DNA of 64,000 nucleotides from Neobacillus sp. WH10 (lineage in GTDB: Bacteria; Bacillota; Bacilli; Bacillales; Cytobacillaceae): the NCBI RefSeq assembly GCF_030123405.1, contig NZ_CP126110.1, forward strand, positions 310,001 through 374,000, given 5' to 3'. The notes below the pieces were generated by a model. The model was not told the DNA's origin. It did not search any database and saw only the letters and a list, made by a program, of their open reading frames with translations. The position numbers and the translations under genes are program-made. Each line of letters opens with the position of its first letter. The stretch's first letter is position 1. Positions 17,142 to 26,457 of this stretch are shown here, one piece after another.

Positions 17142-20100
17142 TTAATACCTCAATGAGACTTTTACTATCTCATCTCCAAATTTTACTTCAAAAAACTGTT
17201 CGCCATCGTTTTGCGTGTTAAAGCTAAGCTGGTGAACAAGCACATTCTCCTTGATCAGTTCCTCAAAGCGTTGAATGATTTCTTTACTCCTTTCCGTTGT
17301 TGAAAAATCGAGCGATATATACATCTCGACAGGCAAATCTAATTTTTTTCGAGTATCTTGAACCGCCCTGATTAATTCTCTAACTTGACCTTCCTCCACT
17401 AATACAGGTGTGAGTTTTAAATCTAATAGTACTTTTAATTGTTGATCTCCCGCCATCTCGAAGCCAGATGAAACGATATATTCGACATTTATATGCTCCT
17501 TCAATAATGATACCATTTGTCCATTTACAGCGATTTCAAGTTGACCACCTTCTAATAATAACTTTTTCTCACTTTCTGGCATTTGATCAACATATTCTTT
17601 CACAGTATTTGCCAGCTTGCCAAACGCCGCACCTGCCGTTTTAAAATTTAATTTGAAGACAGTCGCTTCGTATTGTGATAAATCCCTTGTAAAAACAACA
17701 TTTTTAACATTCAGCTCTTCTTTCATGATGTTTGTATAAGCCTGTAAAAGCCGTTTCCCATCATTACGCCATACAATCATTTGCTGCAAAGGCTGCTTCA
17801 CCTTCATGCCTGAAGAATTGCGAATACTGCGGCCAAGCTCCACTATTTTTAGGATTGTTTGCATGTCTTCCTCTAAATCAGGATGAATCATGGAGTCGTT
17901 AGCTTTAGGATAGTCTTGTAAATGAACACTATATTGATGCAACTTCAAATGGATATCTTCTGCCACATATGGAACAAATGGAGCCAGCAAGCGGCTGATT
18001 GTCGAAAGTGTTTCAAATAATGTTGAATAAGCGCCTCTTTTATCATCTGAAAGTCCGGATGCCCAAAATCGATTTCTTGAGCGTCGGACATACCAATTGC
18101 TCAATTCATCGACTAATGCTGCAATCTCACGTGTTGCTTGCGTAAATTGATAACGGTCCATATAGTCTACAACCAGCTTGACTGTGCTATTTAGTCGTGA
18201 GAGGATCCATTCATCCAAGAGTGTTTTCGTACCAGTCTGTTTTGGATCATAGACAAAACCATCTATTTTCGCGTACATGGCATAGAACTTATACGTATTA
18301 TCAAGCGTATCCACCAATTTTGATTTTGCATCCTGGACAATCTTTTTCGAAAAGCGTTTTGGATTCCATGGCGAGCTATCGATTAAGAAGGCCCAGCGCA
18401 ACGCATCCGCACCGTATTCCTTTATGAGTTCATCGGGATCTAACGCATTGCCTTTGCTTTTAGACATTTTGTGACCATGCTCATCAAGTACGTGTCCAAG
18501 TGATAAAACGTTTTTGTATGGTGATTTACCGGTAAATAGGGTGGAAACAGCAAGCAGACTGTAGAAAAAGCCTCTTGTTTGGTCAATCCCTTCAATAACG
18601 ACATCAGCAGGGAATTGTGATGCGAATGTTTCTTTATCTCCAAATGGATAGTGGTACTGTGCAAATGGCATCGAGCCACTATCGAACCACACATCAATGA
18701 CTTCGGGTGTTCGTTGCATGATCCCTTTACATTTCGGACAGCTGCACTGTACGTCATCAATATAGGGCTTATGCAGCTCGATCTCATTTGATCCCGGCGT
18801 TGCTGCTAGGGTTTGCAGTTCCTTGATACTGCCAGGAGACACTTCATGATGACAATCAGTACATATCCAAACATTTAAAGGCGTTCCCCAGTAGCGATTT
18901 CTGCTTATATTCCAATCAACGAGGTTTTCAAGAAAATTCCCAAACCGTCCCTCTTTAATATGGTCTGGATACCAAGTAACGGTGTCATTGTTCGCCAGCA
19001 TCTGCTCCTTTAAGGCTGACATCCTGATAAACCAGCTATCCGTTGCATAATAAAGTAATGGCGAGTCACATCTCCAGCAATGCGGGTAGCTGTGCTCATA
19101 TTTTTCTTTATGAAAAAGCGTTCCTTGTTCAGAAAGCATTTTAATAATTTCAACGTCACAGTCCTTGACAAATCTCCCCGCAAGCTCGATAACGTCTGCT
19201 GTATACCGTCCTTGTTGATCAACAACATTGATAAACGATAAATCATGTTGCTTTACTGTTTTATAATCATCCTCACCGTAGGCTGGGGCAATATGAACAA
19301 TCCCTGTTCCACTCGCTTCAGTGACGTAGTCTGCCAAAACAACATGATGTCCTTTCTCGACAGCCACATAATGGAATGGTGCGGCATACTGTATTCCTGC
19401 AAATTCGCTGCCGCTATGTTCACTTAGCACCATGACCTGGTCACCAAGGACTTTTTCTACTAATGATTTTGCAACAATATACACTACATTGTCTTTTTGG
19501 GCACGGACATAAGTCAAAGTTGGATTAATTGCGAGTGCAACGTTTGCAGGCAATGTCCAAGGTGTAGTGGTCCACCCTAAGAAATATTCTTCGTCCGCAT
19601 CAAGCCGTTTAAATTTTACGGTAGCCGATAGATCTTTTACATCCTTATAGCCTTGTGCAACCTCATGCGAACTTAAAGAAGTTTGGCAGCTCGGGCAGTA
19701 TGGCGATACACGGTGCCCTTTATACAACAGACCATCTTTATGAACTTTACTTAATATGTTCCATACACTTTCGATATACTCATTGCTTAATGTCATATAT
19801 GGACTGTCCATATCTACCCAATAACCTAACTCTTCTGTAAAGGAGCGCCACTTCTTCTCATAGGTAAACACACTCTCCTTACATTTATTGATAAAAGGCC
19901 CGATACCAAACCGTTCTATCTCTTGTTTTCCAGATATCCCAAGCTGTTTTTCAACACCTAGCTCGACCGGCAGACCATGTGTATCCCAGCCGGCCTTTCT
20001 TTCTACATGAAATCCCTGCATGGTTTTGTAACGCGCGACCACATCTTTGATTGTTCGCCCAAAGGCATGACCTACATGGGGAAGACCATTTGCAGTTGGC

Positions 20101-20237
20101 GGTCCTTCGTAAAAAACAAAAGGTGTCTTACCTTTTCTTAATAGAACAGACTGTTTAAATGTATTATTTTCTGTCCAAAAATGACGGATATTCTCCTCAC
20201 GCTGTACAACCGGTTCCTTCCTTTCATTCACTTTCAT
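17142..20237 (-). CDS. ileS: Isoleucyl-tRNA synthetase, type 2 (eukaryote-like, mupirocin-insensitive clade)
   Basis: A 1031-residue class I synthetase. HVGH (54-57) lies in GPPTANGLPHVGHAFG, the form typical of type-2 IleRS rather than the GPPYANGDIHIGHA form of housekeeping type 1. The KMSKS loop is KMSKS (590-594). WDTHGLPVE and the CP1 editing domain follow, then the anticodon-binding domain (DELSNWYVRRSR) and the long C-terminal extension of type 2. Type-2 enzymes are known for high mupirocin resistance, and in Bacillaceae ileS2 is found beside a type-1 housekeeping gene located elsewhere. AAGGAGCGAT precedes the ATG. An Ile T-box controls it. Confidence 0.9.
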   Translation of the reverse strand: MKVNERKEPVVQREENIRHFWTENNTFKQSVLLRKGKTPFVFYEGPPTANGLPHVGHAFGRTIKDVVARYKTMQGFHVERKAGWDTHGLPVELGVEKQLGISGKQEIERFGIGPFINKCKESVFTYEKKWRSFTEELGYWVDMDSPYMTLSNEYIESVWNILSKVHKDGLLYKGHRVSPYCPSCQTSLSSHEVAQGYKDVKDLSATVKFKRLDADEEYFLGWTTTPWTLPANVALAINPTLTYVRAQKDNVVYIVAKSLVEKVLGDQVMVLSEHSGSEFAGIQYAAPFHYVAVEKGHHVVLADYVTEASGTGIVHIAPAYGEDDYKTVKQHDLSFINVVDQQGRYTADVIELAGRFVKDCDVEIIKMLSEQGTLFHKEKYEHSYPHCWRCDSPLLYYATDSWFIRMSALKEQMLANNDTVTWYPDHIKEGRFGNFLENLVDWNISRNRYWGTPLNVWICTDCHHEVSPGSIKELQTLAATPGSNEIELHKPYIDDVQCSCPKCKGIMQRTPEVIDVWFDSGSMPFAQYHYPFGDKETFASQFPADVVIEGIDQTRGFFYSLLAVSTLFTGKSPYKNVLSLGHVLDEHGHKMSKSKGNALDPDELIKEYGADALRWAFLIDSSPWNPKRFSKKIVQDAKSKLVDTLDNTYKFYAMYAKIDGFVYDPKQTGTKTLLDEWILSRLNSTVKLVVDYMDRYQFTQATREIAALVDELSNWYVRRSRNRFWASGLSDDKRGAYSTLFETLSTISRLLAPFVPYVAEDIHLKLHQYSVHLQDYPKANDSMIHPDLEEDMQTILKIVELGRSIRNSSGMKVKQPLQQMIVWRNDGKRLLQAYTNIMKEELNVKNVVFTRDLSQYEATVFKLNFKTAGAAFGKLANTVKEYVDQMPESEKKLLLEGGQLEIAVNGQMVSLLKEHINVEYIVSSGFEMAGDQQLKVLLDLKLTPVLVEEGQVRELIRAVQDTRKKLDLPVEMYISLDFSTTERSKEIIQRFEELIKENVLVHQLSFNTQNDGEQFFEVKFGDEIVKVSLRY

Positions 20238-20273
20238 CGATATCGCTCCTTTTCAAAAATGGTTAAAAACATA

Positions 20274-20500
20274 CAAAAAACCCCGTCCCATGGAAAGGGA
20301 CGGGGTTAACCGCGATACCACCCTAATTCTATTGATCCGCTCAATAGCACTTAGCAACGTACAATCATACGTGTTCCTTTTAACGGTAGACGCCCGGTTA
20401 GACTTACTACAGATTTCAGCCTAACTTCTCAGAGAGGATTTTCACGTAACACTCGAACACTGACTTGCACCAAAATGTCAGCTCTCTGTGGATCAAGACG
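20274..20500 (-). promoter_or_regulatory. T-box leader (Ile specifier) controlling ileS
   Basis: On the minus strand: stem I starts with CAGAGAGCTGACATTTTGG; the specifier codon ATC (Ile) is at 20439-20437, before CTCTCTGAG; the T-box AGGGTGGTATCGCGG is at 20324-20310; the terminator CCCCGTCCC/GGGACGGGG with a T6 tail is at 20306-20274. All canonical parts are in order, so uncharged tRNA-Ile should induce ileS. Confidence 0.93.
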
Positions 20501-20888
20501 AAACGATACTTTTTCTCATCAACGAATTTGTATGCTTTTATTGGGAATTATTGTAACAGACACCGGAATAGCTGTCAAATAATTCTTTATTTAAGCTATA
20601 TCCAAAAGAAAGAAGCGTTCTTAAAAAGAACGAAGGCTGCCTTCAGGAATTTTATCTCATCCAGTTACCATATTAGAAATCTATGTGTATATTCAAAAAA
20701 ACTATTGACAACTTTAGGTAATTATTATATTTTTATATCGTTCAAAATTTGAACAATAAATTGTAACGCTTATAAAGATTTGAAATGAAGTGAGAATCAG
20801 ATTTTTGACATATGTAACAAAAATTATTCAAGAAGCAATCTACGAGACAGTTCATTATTGGTTATGAAAATGAAAGAAAAGGGGATTA
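20501..20888. other. Divergent intergenic region, ileS leader to lic-like cluster
   Basis: About 390 AT-rich bases. TTGACA at 20805-20810 could be a -35 for the plus-strand cluster, but no -10 at proper spacing is convincing. Apart from the distal promoter side of the ileS T-box, no gene or strong hairpin was seen. Confidence 0.4.
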
Positions 20889-22490
20889 ATGAATGTGAGT
20901 CGACCTAATCAAGCGGTTATTTTAGCAGCAGGGGAAAGAAAGCCCTTTGATATACCTATTGGATTTCTTGAGATTGAAGAAAGTACGATTATCGAACGGA
21001 TCATTACGATTCTAAATGCAAATGGTATTGATGATATCACCATTATTACCGGCTATAAAAAGGAATATTATGAAGAACTCGCCAAAAAGAGAAATTTACA
21101 TTTAATATATTGTGAGAAATACAAATGGACAGGAACCATGCATTCTTTGGCCTTAGCGTCTGAGCATATGAAGGATGATTTTCTCCTTATTGAAAGCGAT
21201 CTCGTGTTTGAGGAACGGGCCATAACATATCTCCTTAATCATCCTAACCGAAACGCCATGCTCCTAACCAATGAATCTGGTTCAGGTGACGAGGTTTTAG
21301 TAGAAATCAGGGATCATTACATTTGCCAAATTTCAAAAGATATCCATCAACTGAATAAAATTGATGGAGAATTTATTGGCCTGTCTAAAATTTCAATTGA
21401 AACCTACCGTCATATGATAGAAAATTTCAAGCACAATAAAAATCCTTATTTTAATTACGAATATTCACTACTGAATTTAGTTCATAGACATAATATCGGT
21501 TTTGAAAAAATTGATGATTTAATTTGGAGCGAAATCGATACTATTGATCACTACAATAATCTTAGATATTTAATCTATCCAAAATTAAAGAGAAAAGAAC
21601 TAGAAGTAAGGGAAAAATATGTCCAAGAATTACTTGCTGAAGTTTTAGAAGTGGAATCGGATTCTATTAAAAATATTGAAAAACTTGGTGGGCTAACGAA
21701 TAACAACTATAAAGTTAGCATTTCTACGAACGAGTTGGTCGCTAGAGTACCTGGAACGGGAACAGAAAAGACCATCAATCGGCAAAATGAAAAAGTAAAT
21801 TCATCGATTGCCCTTCAACTAGGTCTCGATAGTCGAACCATTTATTTTAATGAGATGACGGGTTTAAAAATTACAGAGTTTATCACTGATGCAGAAACAC
21901 TTAATCCAACGACTGCAAAAAGAGAAGGGAATATGGAGCTCATTGCAAATGTTTTAAAAACGCTTCATACCAGTGGTCAAAAGTTTATGGTCGATTTTGA
22001 TCCATTTGATGGAACGGAATACTATGAAAAAGTATTACTTGAAGCAAACGGGAAATTATTCCGTGATTATCTTGATATAAAACAGAAGTTTATGCCGTTA
22101 CAAGAAGAATTAAATGACCTTGGGCTCAATACCGTACCATGTCACCTTGACTGTCTTCCAGAAAATTTTATTAAGAGCGGTGAAAATACTCTTTATCTAA
22201 TTGATTGGGAATATAGCGGAAATTACGACATTCTGTTTGACGTTGCAGCCGTTTCCCTTGAATGCAGCTATTCAAAAGACGAAGAAGATTTATTCTTCAA
22301 AAAGTATTTTGGAAACAACCCTTCCATAGAAGATAGGAAAAAAATTGAAATTCATAAAATTATGCAAGATATGTATTGGAGTATGTGGAGCGCTGCAAAG
22401 GTAGCGATGGGAGATCCGTTTCTAGAAGATTATTCACTCGATCGCTATAACAGAGGGAAAGAGAATTTAGCTAACTACCTTAACGTATGA
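20889..22490 (+). CDS. Fused nucleotidyltransferase - choline/ethanolamine kinase (LicC/LicA-like)
   Basis: A 533-residue two-domain protein. Residues 5-235 resemble LicC-type cytidylyltransferases (AVILAAGERKPFDIPIGF), but the usual GxGxRxxP...PK signature is missing its glycines and lysine, so catalysis by this domain is doubtful. Residues 245-533 are a LicA-like kinase: LGGLTNNNYKV glycine-rich region, HLDCLPEN catalytic loop (419-426) and IDWEY metal-binding motif (438-442). It should phosphorylate choline or ethanolamine with ATP. AAAAGGGGA precedes the ATG. The stop overlaps the start of the EutH gene (ATGA), so the two are translationally coupled. LicC-LicA fusions are known in other bacteria; the EutH pairing is the unusual part. 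Confidence 0.75.
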   Translation: MNVSRPNQAVILAAGERKPFDIPIGFLEIEESTIIERIITILNANGIDDITIITGYKKEYYEELAKKRNLHLIYCEKYKWTGTMHSLALASEHMKDDFLLIESDLVFEERAITYLLNHPNRNAMLLTNESGSGDEVLVEIRDHYICQISKDIHQLNKIDGEFIGLSKISIETYRHMIENFKHNKNPYFNYEYSLLNLVHRHNIGFEKIDDLIWSEIDTIDHYNNLRYLIYPKLKRKELEVREKYVQELLAEVLEVESDSIKNIEKLGGLTNNNYKVSISTNELVARVPGTGTEKTINRQNEKVNSSIALQLGLDSRTIYFNEMTGLKITEFITDAETLNPTTAKREGNMELIANVLKTLHTSGQKFMVDFDPFDGTEYYEKVLLEANGKLFRDYLDIKQKFMPLQEELNDLGLNTVPCHLDCLPENFIKSGENTLYLIDWEYSGNYDILFDVAAVSLECSYSKDEEDLFFKKYFGNNPSIEDRKKIEIHKIMQDMYWSMWSAAKVAMGDPFLEDYSLDRYNRGKENLANYLNV

Positions 22491-23812
22491 GCATAAGTCA
22501 CCAGTCGATTTTTCGAAAAATAATGAATAGAATGAGCGGTGAAAAAATGGCGATTATAGGTAATATTGTTATCTACATAATAATGGCTTGTGCAATAGTC
22601 GGGGCAATCGCAGCAATTCGTAATGAAGAAGATGGAATTGGAAAAGAGTTCATGTCAGGATTGTATTCCATTGGACCTATCTTTGTCCCAGTTGCAGGGA
22701 TTATGGCTTCCGTCCCGTATTTATCCTTATTTATTAAACATATCTTTGGACCTGTATTTGGAGCAATTGGTGCTGACCCATCCATCGCCGCGACTACCTT
22801 TATTGCTGTAGATATGGGCGGCTATCAATTGGCCGACGTTCTAGCACATTCGCGAGATAGCTGGATTATGGCTATGACAGTTGGTTATATGGCTGGTGCA
22901 ACAATTGTTTTCAGTATTCCAGTCGGTTTAGCCATGTTAGAAAAACGTGATCATAAATATATGGCCTTAGGTGTTATGTCCGGTATTTTAAGTGTTCCAA
23001 TTGGCGTCTTTATCAGTAGTCTTATTATGAAATTAACAAATACCCAAGTTCGAGATCATGTTTCTACAAGTGCAAAATCAACCTATACGTTTGGACCAGA
23101 ATTCTCGACATTACTGTTGAACTTAACGCCTCTTATTATCGTCGTGGTGTTGATTGCATTGGGTCTTCGCTTTATTCCAGACAAAATGATTAAAGGATTT
23201 ATGTGGTTTGGCAAAATAATGGATATAGGGATTAAGCTTGTCCTGGTTTTCTCCATTGTTGAATATTTTACAGGAGTATTTAGTAAAATTTTCGGTGCAT
23301 GGGGATTCAGCCCAATTATTGCTGATACAGAGGATCAGTTCCGTGCATTAGAAATCGCTGGTTATATTGGAATCATGCTATCAGGAGCTTTCCCTATGGT
23401 GTACATGATTCGAAAATATTTAGCAAAGCCACTAGAAGTTATTGGAAGGAAAATGGGTCTTAGCACGGAAGGAAGTGCAGGCTTACTAGCTGCATCTGCC
23501 AATATTTTGGCGATGTTTAATTTAGTGAAGCATATGAGGCCGAAAGATAAGGTTATATGCATTTCCTTCGCCGTTACATCTGCGTTTCTTTTTGGAGATC
23601 ATCTTGCCTTTACTGCTAACTTTCAGCCTTCCATGATTCTTCCGGTTATGGTTGGAAAACTAAGTGGTGGTATTCTTGCCATTATCCTTGCCTATTGGAT
23701 TTCAGTTCCAAAAGCTCTTGAATTAGAAAAAATGGATCGAGCAAATGGAATTATTAAAAAAGACGAATATCTTCCAATATCAAAACCGCAAGCCATGAAA
23801 AAAGCGAATTAA
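22487..23812 (+). CDS. eutH: EutH-family ethanolamine permease
   Basis: A 441-residue protein with about ten to eleven membrane helices. It shows EutH features: GPIFVPVAGIMASVPYL, TFIAVDMGGYQLADVLA and FGDHLAFTANFQP. EutH proteins carry ethanolamine into the cell, normally within eut operons. No eut enzyme gene is near; instead it overlaps a choline/ethanolamine kinase gene by four bases and precedes a LicC-like gene. This suggests import of ethanolamine (or choline) for head-group activation rather than catabolism. A perfect 15-bp hairpin follows within two bases of the stop. Confidence 0.85.
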   Translation: MSISHQSIFRKIMNRMSGEKMAIIGNIVIYIIMACAIVGAIAAIRNEEDGIGKEFMSGLYSIGPIFVPVAGIMASVPYLSLFIKHIFGPVFGAIGADPSIAATTFIAVDMGGYQLADVLAHSRDSWIMAMTVGYMAGATIVFSIPVGLAMLEKRDHKYMALGVMSGILSVPIGVFISSLIMKLTNTQVRDHVSTSAKSTYTFGPEFSTLLLNLTPLIIVVVLIALGLRFIPDKMIKGFMWFGKIMDIGIKLVLVFSIVEYFTGVFSKIFGAWGFSPIIADTEDQFRALEIAGYIGIMLSGAFPMVYMIRKYLAKPLEVIGRKMGLSTEGSAGLLAASANILAMFNLVKHMRPKDKVICISFAVTSAFLFGDHLAFTANFQPSMILPVMVGKLSGGILAIILAYWISVPKALELEKMDRANGIIKKDEYLPISKPQAMKKAN

Positions 23813-23813
23813 A

Positions 23814-23847
23814 AAATAAAGAGTCATGAATCCATGACTCTTTATTT
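23814..23847 (+). terminator. Terminator after eutH
   Basis: AAATAAAGAGTCATG is exactly inverted around AATC, with T-rich sequence on the 3' side. It separates eutH from licC, so licC probably has its own promoter or depends on read-through. Confidence 0.8.
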
Positions 23848-23871
23848 CTGGTAATATAAGAATTAATACCA

Positions 23872-24062
23872 TTGGACTTCGAGAAATGTCCAGCTCCAGG
23901 CGCCATGCGCTTTTCTTAAAAGATAAGAAAGTATAAATTTTTCGACTTTGAGAATTGTCCAGCTCCAGCGCCCAGCGGCTAGTGTACTTCGCCCTTTTCC
24001 CTACGATAAGTCAAAGTGCTCCAGTCCATACGTCGCTTAACGGGCGCTTGCGCTTTTCTTAA
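23872..24062. repeat. Dispersed intergenic repeat, two tandem partial copies
   Basis: The first part (23872-23918) begins TTGGACTTCGAGAAATGTCC and ends GCGCTTTTCTTA, like the unit in the metG leader but with the middle removed. The second (about 23925-24062) begins with GAAAGTATAAATTTTTC, includes GTCCAGCTCCAGCGCC and ends GGGCGCTTGCGC then TTTTCTTA. It splits the lic-like cluster. Confidence 0.65.
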
Positions 24063-24119
24063 CTATAAAGCATGAAATTTTATTGATTTTGATAAACAAT
24101 ATTTAGAAGGTGACTTTAG

Positions 24120-24812
24120 ATGAAAGCAATTATCCTAGCTGCAGGCATGGGAACAAGACTACGACCTTTGACAAACGATACACCAAAATCATTAGTAAAA
24201 GTCGCTGGTGAACCAATGATTGAAAGGCAAATTAAGTTTTTAAAGGAAAAAGGGATTCATGAGATTATCGTCGTTACTGGATATCTTCATGAAAAGTTTG
24301 ACTACCTAAAAGAAGCGTACGGTGTGACCTTAGTCCATAATAATAAATACAATATCTATAATAATATCTATACAGTGTACCTTGTTAGAGATTATTTACA
24401 GGATGCTTATGTGACAGAAGCAGATGTTTTTATGACCCATAATTTTTTCAAAACAGATATGGAGTTCTCTACCTACTTCGCAGGATTCAAACAGAATTTT
24501 AAACAAGAGTGGATCTTAAAATTTGATAAGGATGATAGAATTCATGAAATCGTTATTGACGATGGATCTGATTATATTATCGCCGGTGTGTCATACTGGA
24601 CACAACAAGATGGATTATTGATTAAGAAAAATTTAGAGGATGCCATAGGCAATGGCCATTACGAAGATTTATATTGGGATAACATTGTTCAGGCTAATTT
24701 AAGTAAGATGAATGTCAAAATTTCAAAAATCAATTCCGATGACTGGTTTGAAATCGATTCTCTTGCAGATTTAGAGCATGCGGATAACTATCTATTAAGT
24801 AAAACGAAATAA
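24120..24812 (+). CDS. licC: CTP:phosphocholine (or phosphoethanolamine) cytidylyltransferase, LicC-like
   Basis: A 230-residue nucleotidyltransferase whose order of motifs matches LicC of Streptococcus: AIILAAGMGTRLRPLT, then PKSLVKVAGEP with the catalytic lysine, EFLKEKG-type helix, YNIYNNIYTVYL, and DLYWDNIV near residues 180-187. It should make CDP-choline or CDP-ethanolamine from the product of the upstream kinase. GAAGGTG precedes the ATG. Unlike the fused domain at 20889 the signature is complete, so this is likely the active cytidylyltransferase. No LicD transferase was found in the window. Confidence 0.75.
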   Translation: MKAIILAAGMGTRLRPLTNDTPKSLVKVAGEPMIERQIKFLKEKGIHEIIVVTGYLHEKFDYLKEAYGVTLVHNNKYNIYNNIYTVYLVRDYLQDAYVTEADVFMTHNFFKTDMEFSTYFAGFKQNFKQEWILKFDKDDRIHEIVIDDGSDYIIAGVSYWTQQDGLLIKKNLEDAIGNGHYEDLYWDNIVQANLSKMNVKISKINSDDWFEIDSLADLEHADNYLLSKTK

Positions 24813-24822
24813 TCTCTTCGAT

Positions 24823-24857
24823 TAAAAACAGCTGATGTGGATTTCGGCTGTTTTTTT
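24823..24857 (+). terminator. Terminator after licC
   Basis: AAAAACAGC pairs with GCTGTTTTTTT around a short imperfect stem and loop. Confidence 0.75.
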
Positions 24858-24941
24858 AATTGTTTACCAAAAAACTGTTCTAGAAAAACCAGAATTGGAA
24901 AAAATTATTGCATTTTATTATGTAAAAGGCCACAATACTGT

Positions 24942-24959
24942 TGATTAAACGTTTAATTA
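24942..24959. repeat. Single copy of the 18-bp palindromic repeat
   Basis: TGATTAAACGTTTAATTA, a variant with TTAAAC/GTTTAA arms. It lies between licC and the glutaminase gene; no partner was seen 55 bp away. Confidence 0.6.
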
Positions 24960-25186
24960 AATTATAAAATTCCCTAGCGATTTAAATAATTTTCAAGCGA
25001 CTTCCGGATATCACATCGAAGTGTAGATACAATCATATTTTGATTGTAGTATTGTTCAATTCGGTTCTCTAAGTTTAGAATAATTGTGATTAATAATAAT
25101 CCATTTGATCTTATTGCAGAAAGGTTATCAAAACAGGAGAAGAAAGGAAACATATACAGTATATTATAGAGCAAGGTGTGAGAAAA

Positions 25187-26179
25187 ATGGGAAATACCAA
25201 AAAGGATGCTACAGTTCAAAAAGAGTACCAATATATAAATTTAGTAGATGATTGGGTCTCACATTATCGTTCTTTTACTTATGAAGGAAGAAATGCAGCG
25301 TACATTCCTGCTTTAGAAAAGGCAAACCCATCTCATTTAGGTATCTGCATAATAGGATCTGATGGGACGATAATAAAGTCTGGCGATTGGGATGTTATGT
25401 TTACTTTGCAGAGTATTTCCAAAGTGATTAGCTTTATCGCAGTGTGCTTGCACTATGGAATTCCTTATGTATTAGAAAAAGTAGACTTAGAACCAACTGG
25501 TGATCCCTTTAATTCCATTGTTCGTTTAGAAATGCATAAACCTGGAAAGCCTTTTAATCCCATGATTAATACTGGGGCCATTACAGTTTCTTCACTTCTT
25601 CCGGGAGCTACTGTGCATGATAAATTAGAACCGATCTGTTTATTAATGGAGAAAATGATCGGAAAACGTCCAACATTTAATGAGGAAGTATTCCAGTCAG
25701 AATGGCAAACGGCCAATCGAAATAAAGCGATTGCTTATTATTTGAAAGAGAATGGTTTTTTAGAAGGGGATGTTGAACTAGCATTAGAGGTTTATTTGAA
25801 GCATTGTTCAATCGAAGTAAATACCGAAGACATTGCATTAATCGGCTTAGTCCTTGCTTATGATGGGTTCCATCCAATCCGGAAAGAGCAAGTTCTTCCT
25901 AAAGAATTAGCTAGGATAGCTAAAAGTTTAATGTTAACCTGTGGAATTTATAATGCTTCAGGAAAATTTGCTGCCTTTATCGGCCTGCCAGCAAAGAGCG
26001 GAGTATCCGGTGGAATTATGGCAAGCGTCCCCAATCGTGTTAGAACCGAAGAATCTCCGTTTATGGAGGGATGCGGAATAGGTATTTATGGGCCGGCCGT
26101 TGACGACTATGGGAGCAGTGTAGCCGGTTTATTGTTACTAAAACAAATAGCCAATAGCTGGGATTTAAGCATTTTCTAG
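25187..26179 (+). CDS. glsA: Glutaminase
   Basis: A 330-residue serine-type glutaminase that hydrolyses glutamine to glutamate and ammonia. The beta-lactamase-like SxxK motif is S76-I-S-K79; NPMINTGAI and the SGVSGGIMASVP segment are family hallmarks. The usual family length is about 310-330. AAGGTG is eight bases before the ATG at 25187; a GTG nine bases upstream overlaps it. It stands alone, without the glutamine transporter that accompanies some Bacillus glutaminases. Confidence 0.88.
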   Translation: MGNTKKDATVQKEYQYINLVDDWVSHYRSFTYEGRNAAYIPALEKANPSHLGICIIGSDGTIIKSGDWDVMFTLQSISKVISFIAVCLHYGIPYVLEKVDLEPTGDPFNSIVRLEMHKPGKPFNPMINTGAITVSSLLPGATVHDKLEPICLLMEKMIGKRPTFNEEVFQSEWQTANRNKAIAYYLKENGFLEGDVELALEVYLKHCSIEVNTEDIALIGLVLAYDGFHPIRKEQVLPKELARIAKSLMLTCGIYNASGKFAAFIGLPAKSGVSGGIMASVPNRVRTEESPFMEGCGIGIYGPAVDDYGSSVAGLLLLKQIANSWDLSIF

Positions 26180-26226
26180 GGACAAGGGGACAAGGCTCCT
26201 TGTCCTGCTTTAAGTTTTTACTAGTT

Positions 26227-26254
26227 GACTCCGGTGTTGTACTGGAGTCTTTCT
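26227..26254 (+). terminator. Terminator after glsA
   Basis: GACTCCGGT pairs with ACTGGAGTC around a short loop, followed by TTTC. Moderate strength. Confidence 0.6.
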
Positions 26255-26283
26255 ATGTATGCAAATTTCTCCTCTCTAAAAAT

Positions 26284-26357
26284 TAATTAAACGTTTAATC
26301 AAATGGATGAACCTGTTGATATGCCTGACGTACAAAAATTAATTAAATGTTTGATTA
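26284..26357. repeat. Pair of 18-bp palindromic repeats, 56 bp apart, upstream of the MocR gene
   Basis: Copies TAATTAAACGTTTAATCA (26284) and TAATTAAATGTTTGATTA (26340). This is one of the pairs lying in front of a gene as well as behind one; the MocR start is 100 bases downstream. Confidence 0.75.
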
Positions 26358-26457
26358 AATTCTTCGGCACCCTACCACAAGACAGGAAAATTACATATGG
26401 CGTGGACCTTTTGGAATCATTCCAAACGTGTAAAAATGTTAGAAAGGGGATAGAGCA

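Noticed and set aside
20465..20752. 95-residue plus-strand frame over the ileS leader
   Set aside because: It lies across the complementary strand of the T-box leader and has no ribosome site; the T-box explains the sequence.
20889..24812. An ethanolamine-utilisation (eut) operon because of EutH
   Set aside because: No ammonia-lyase, microcompartment or regulator gene is present; the neighbours are a LicA-like kinase and LicC-like enzyme.
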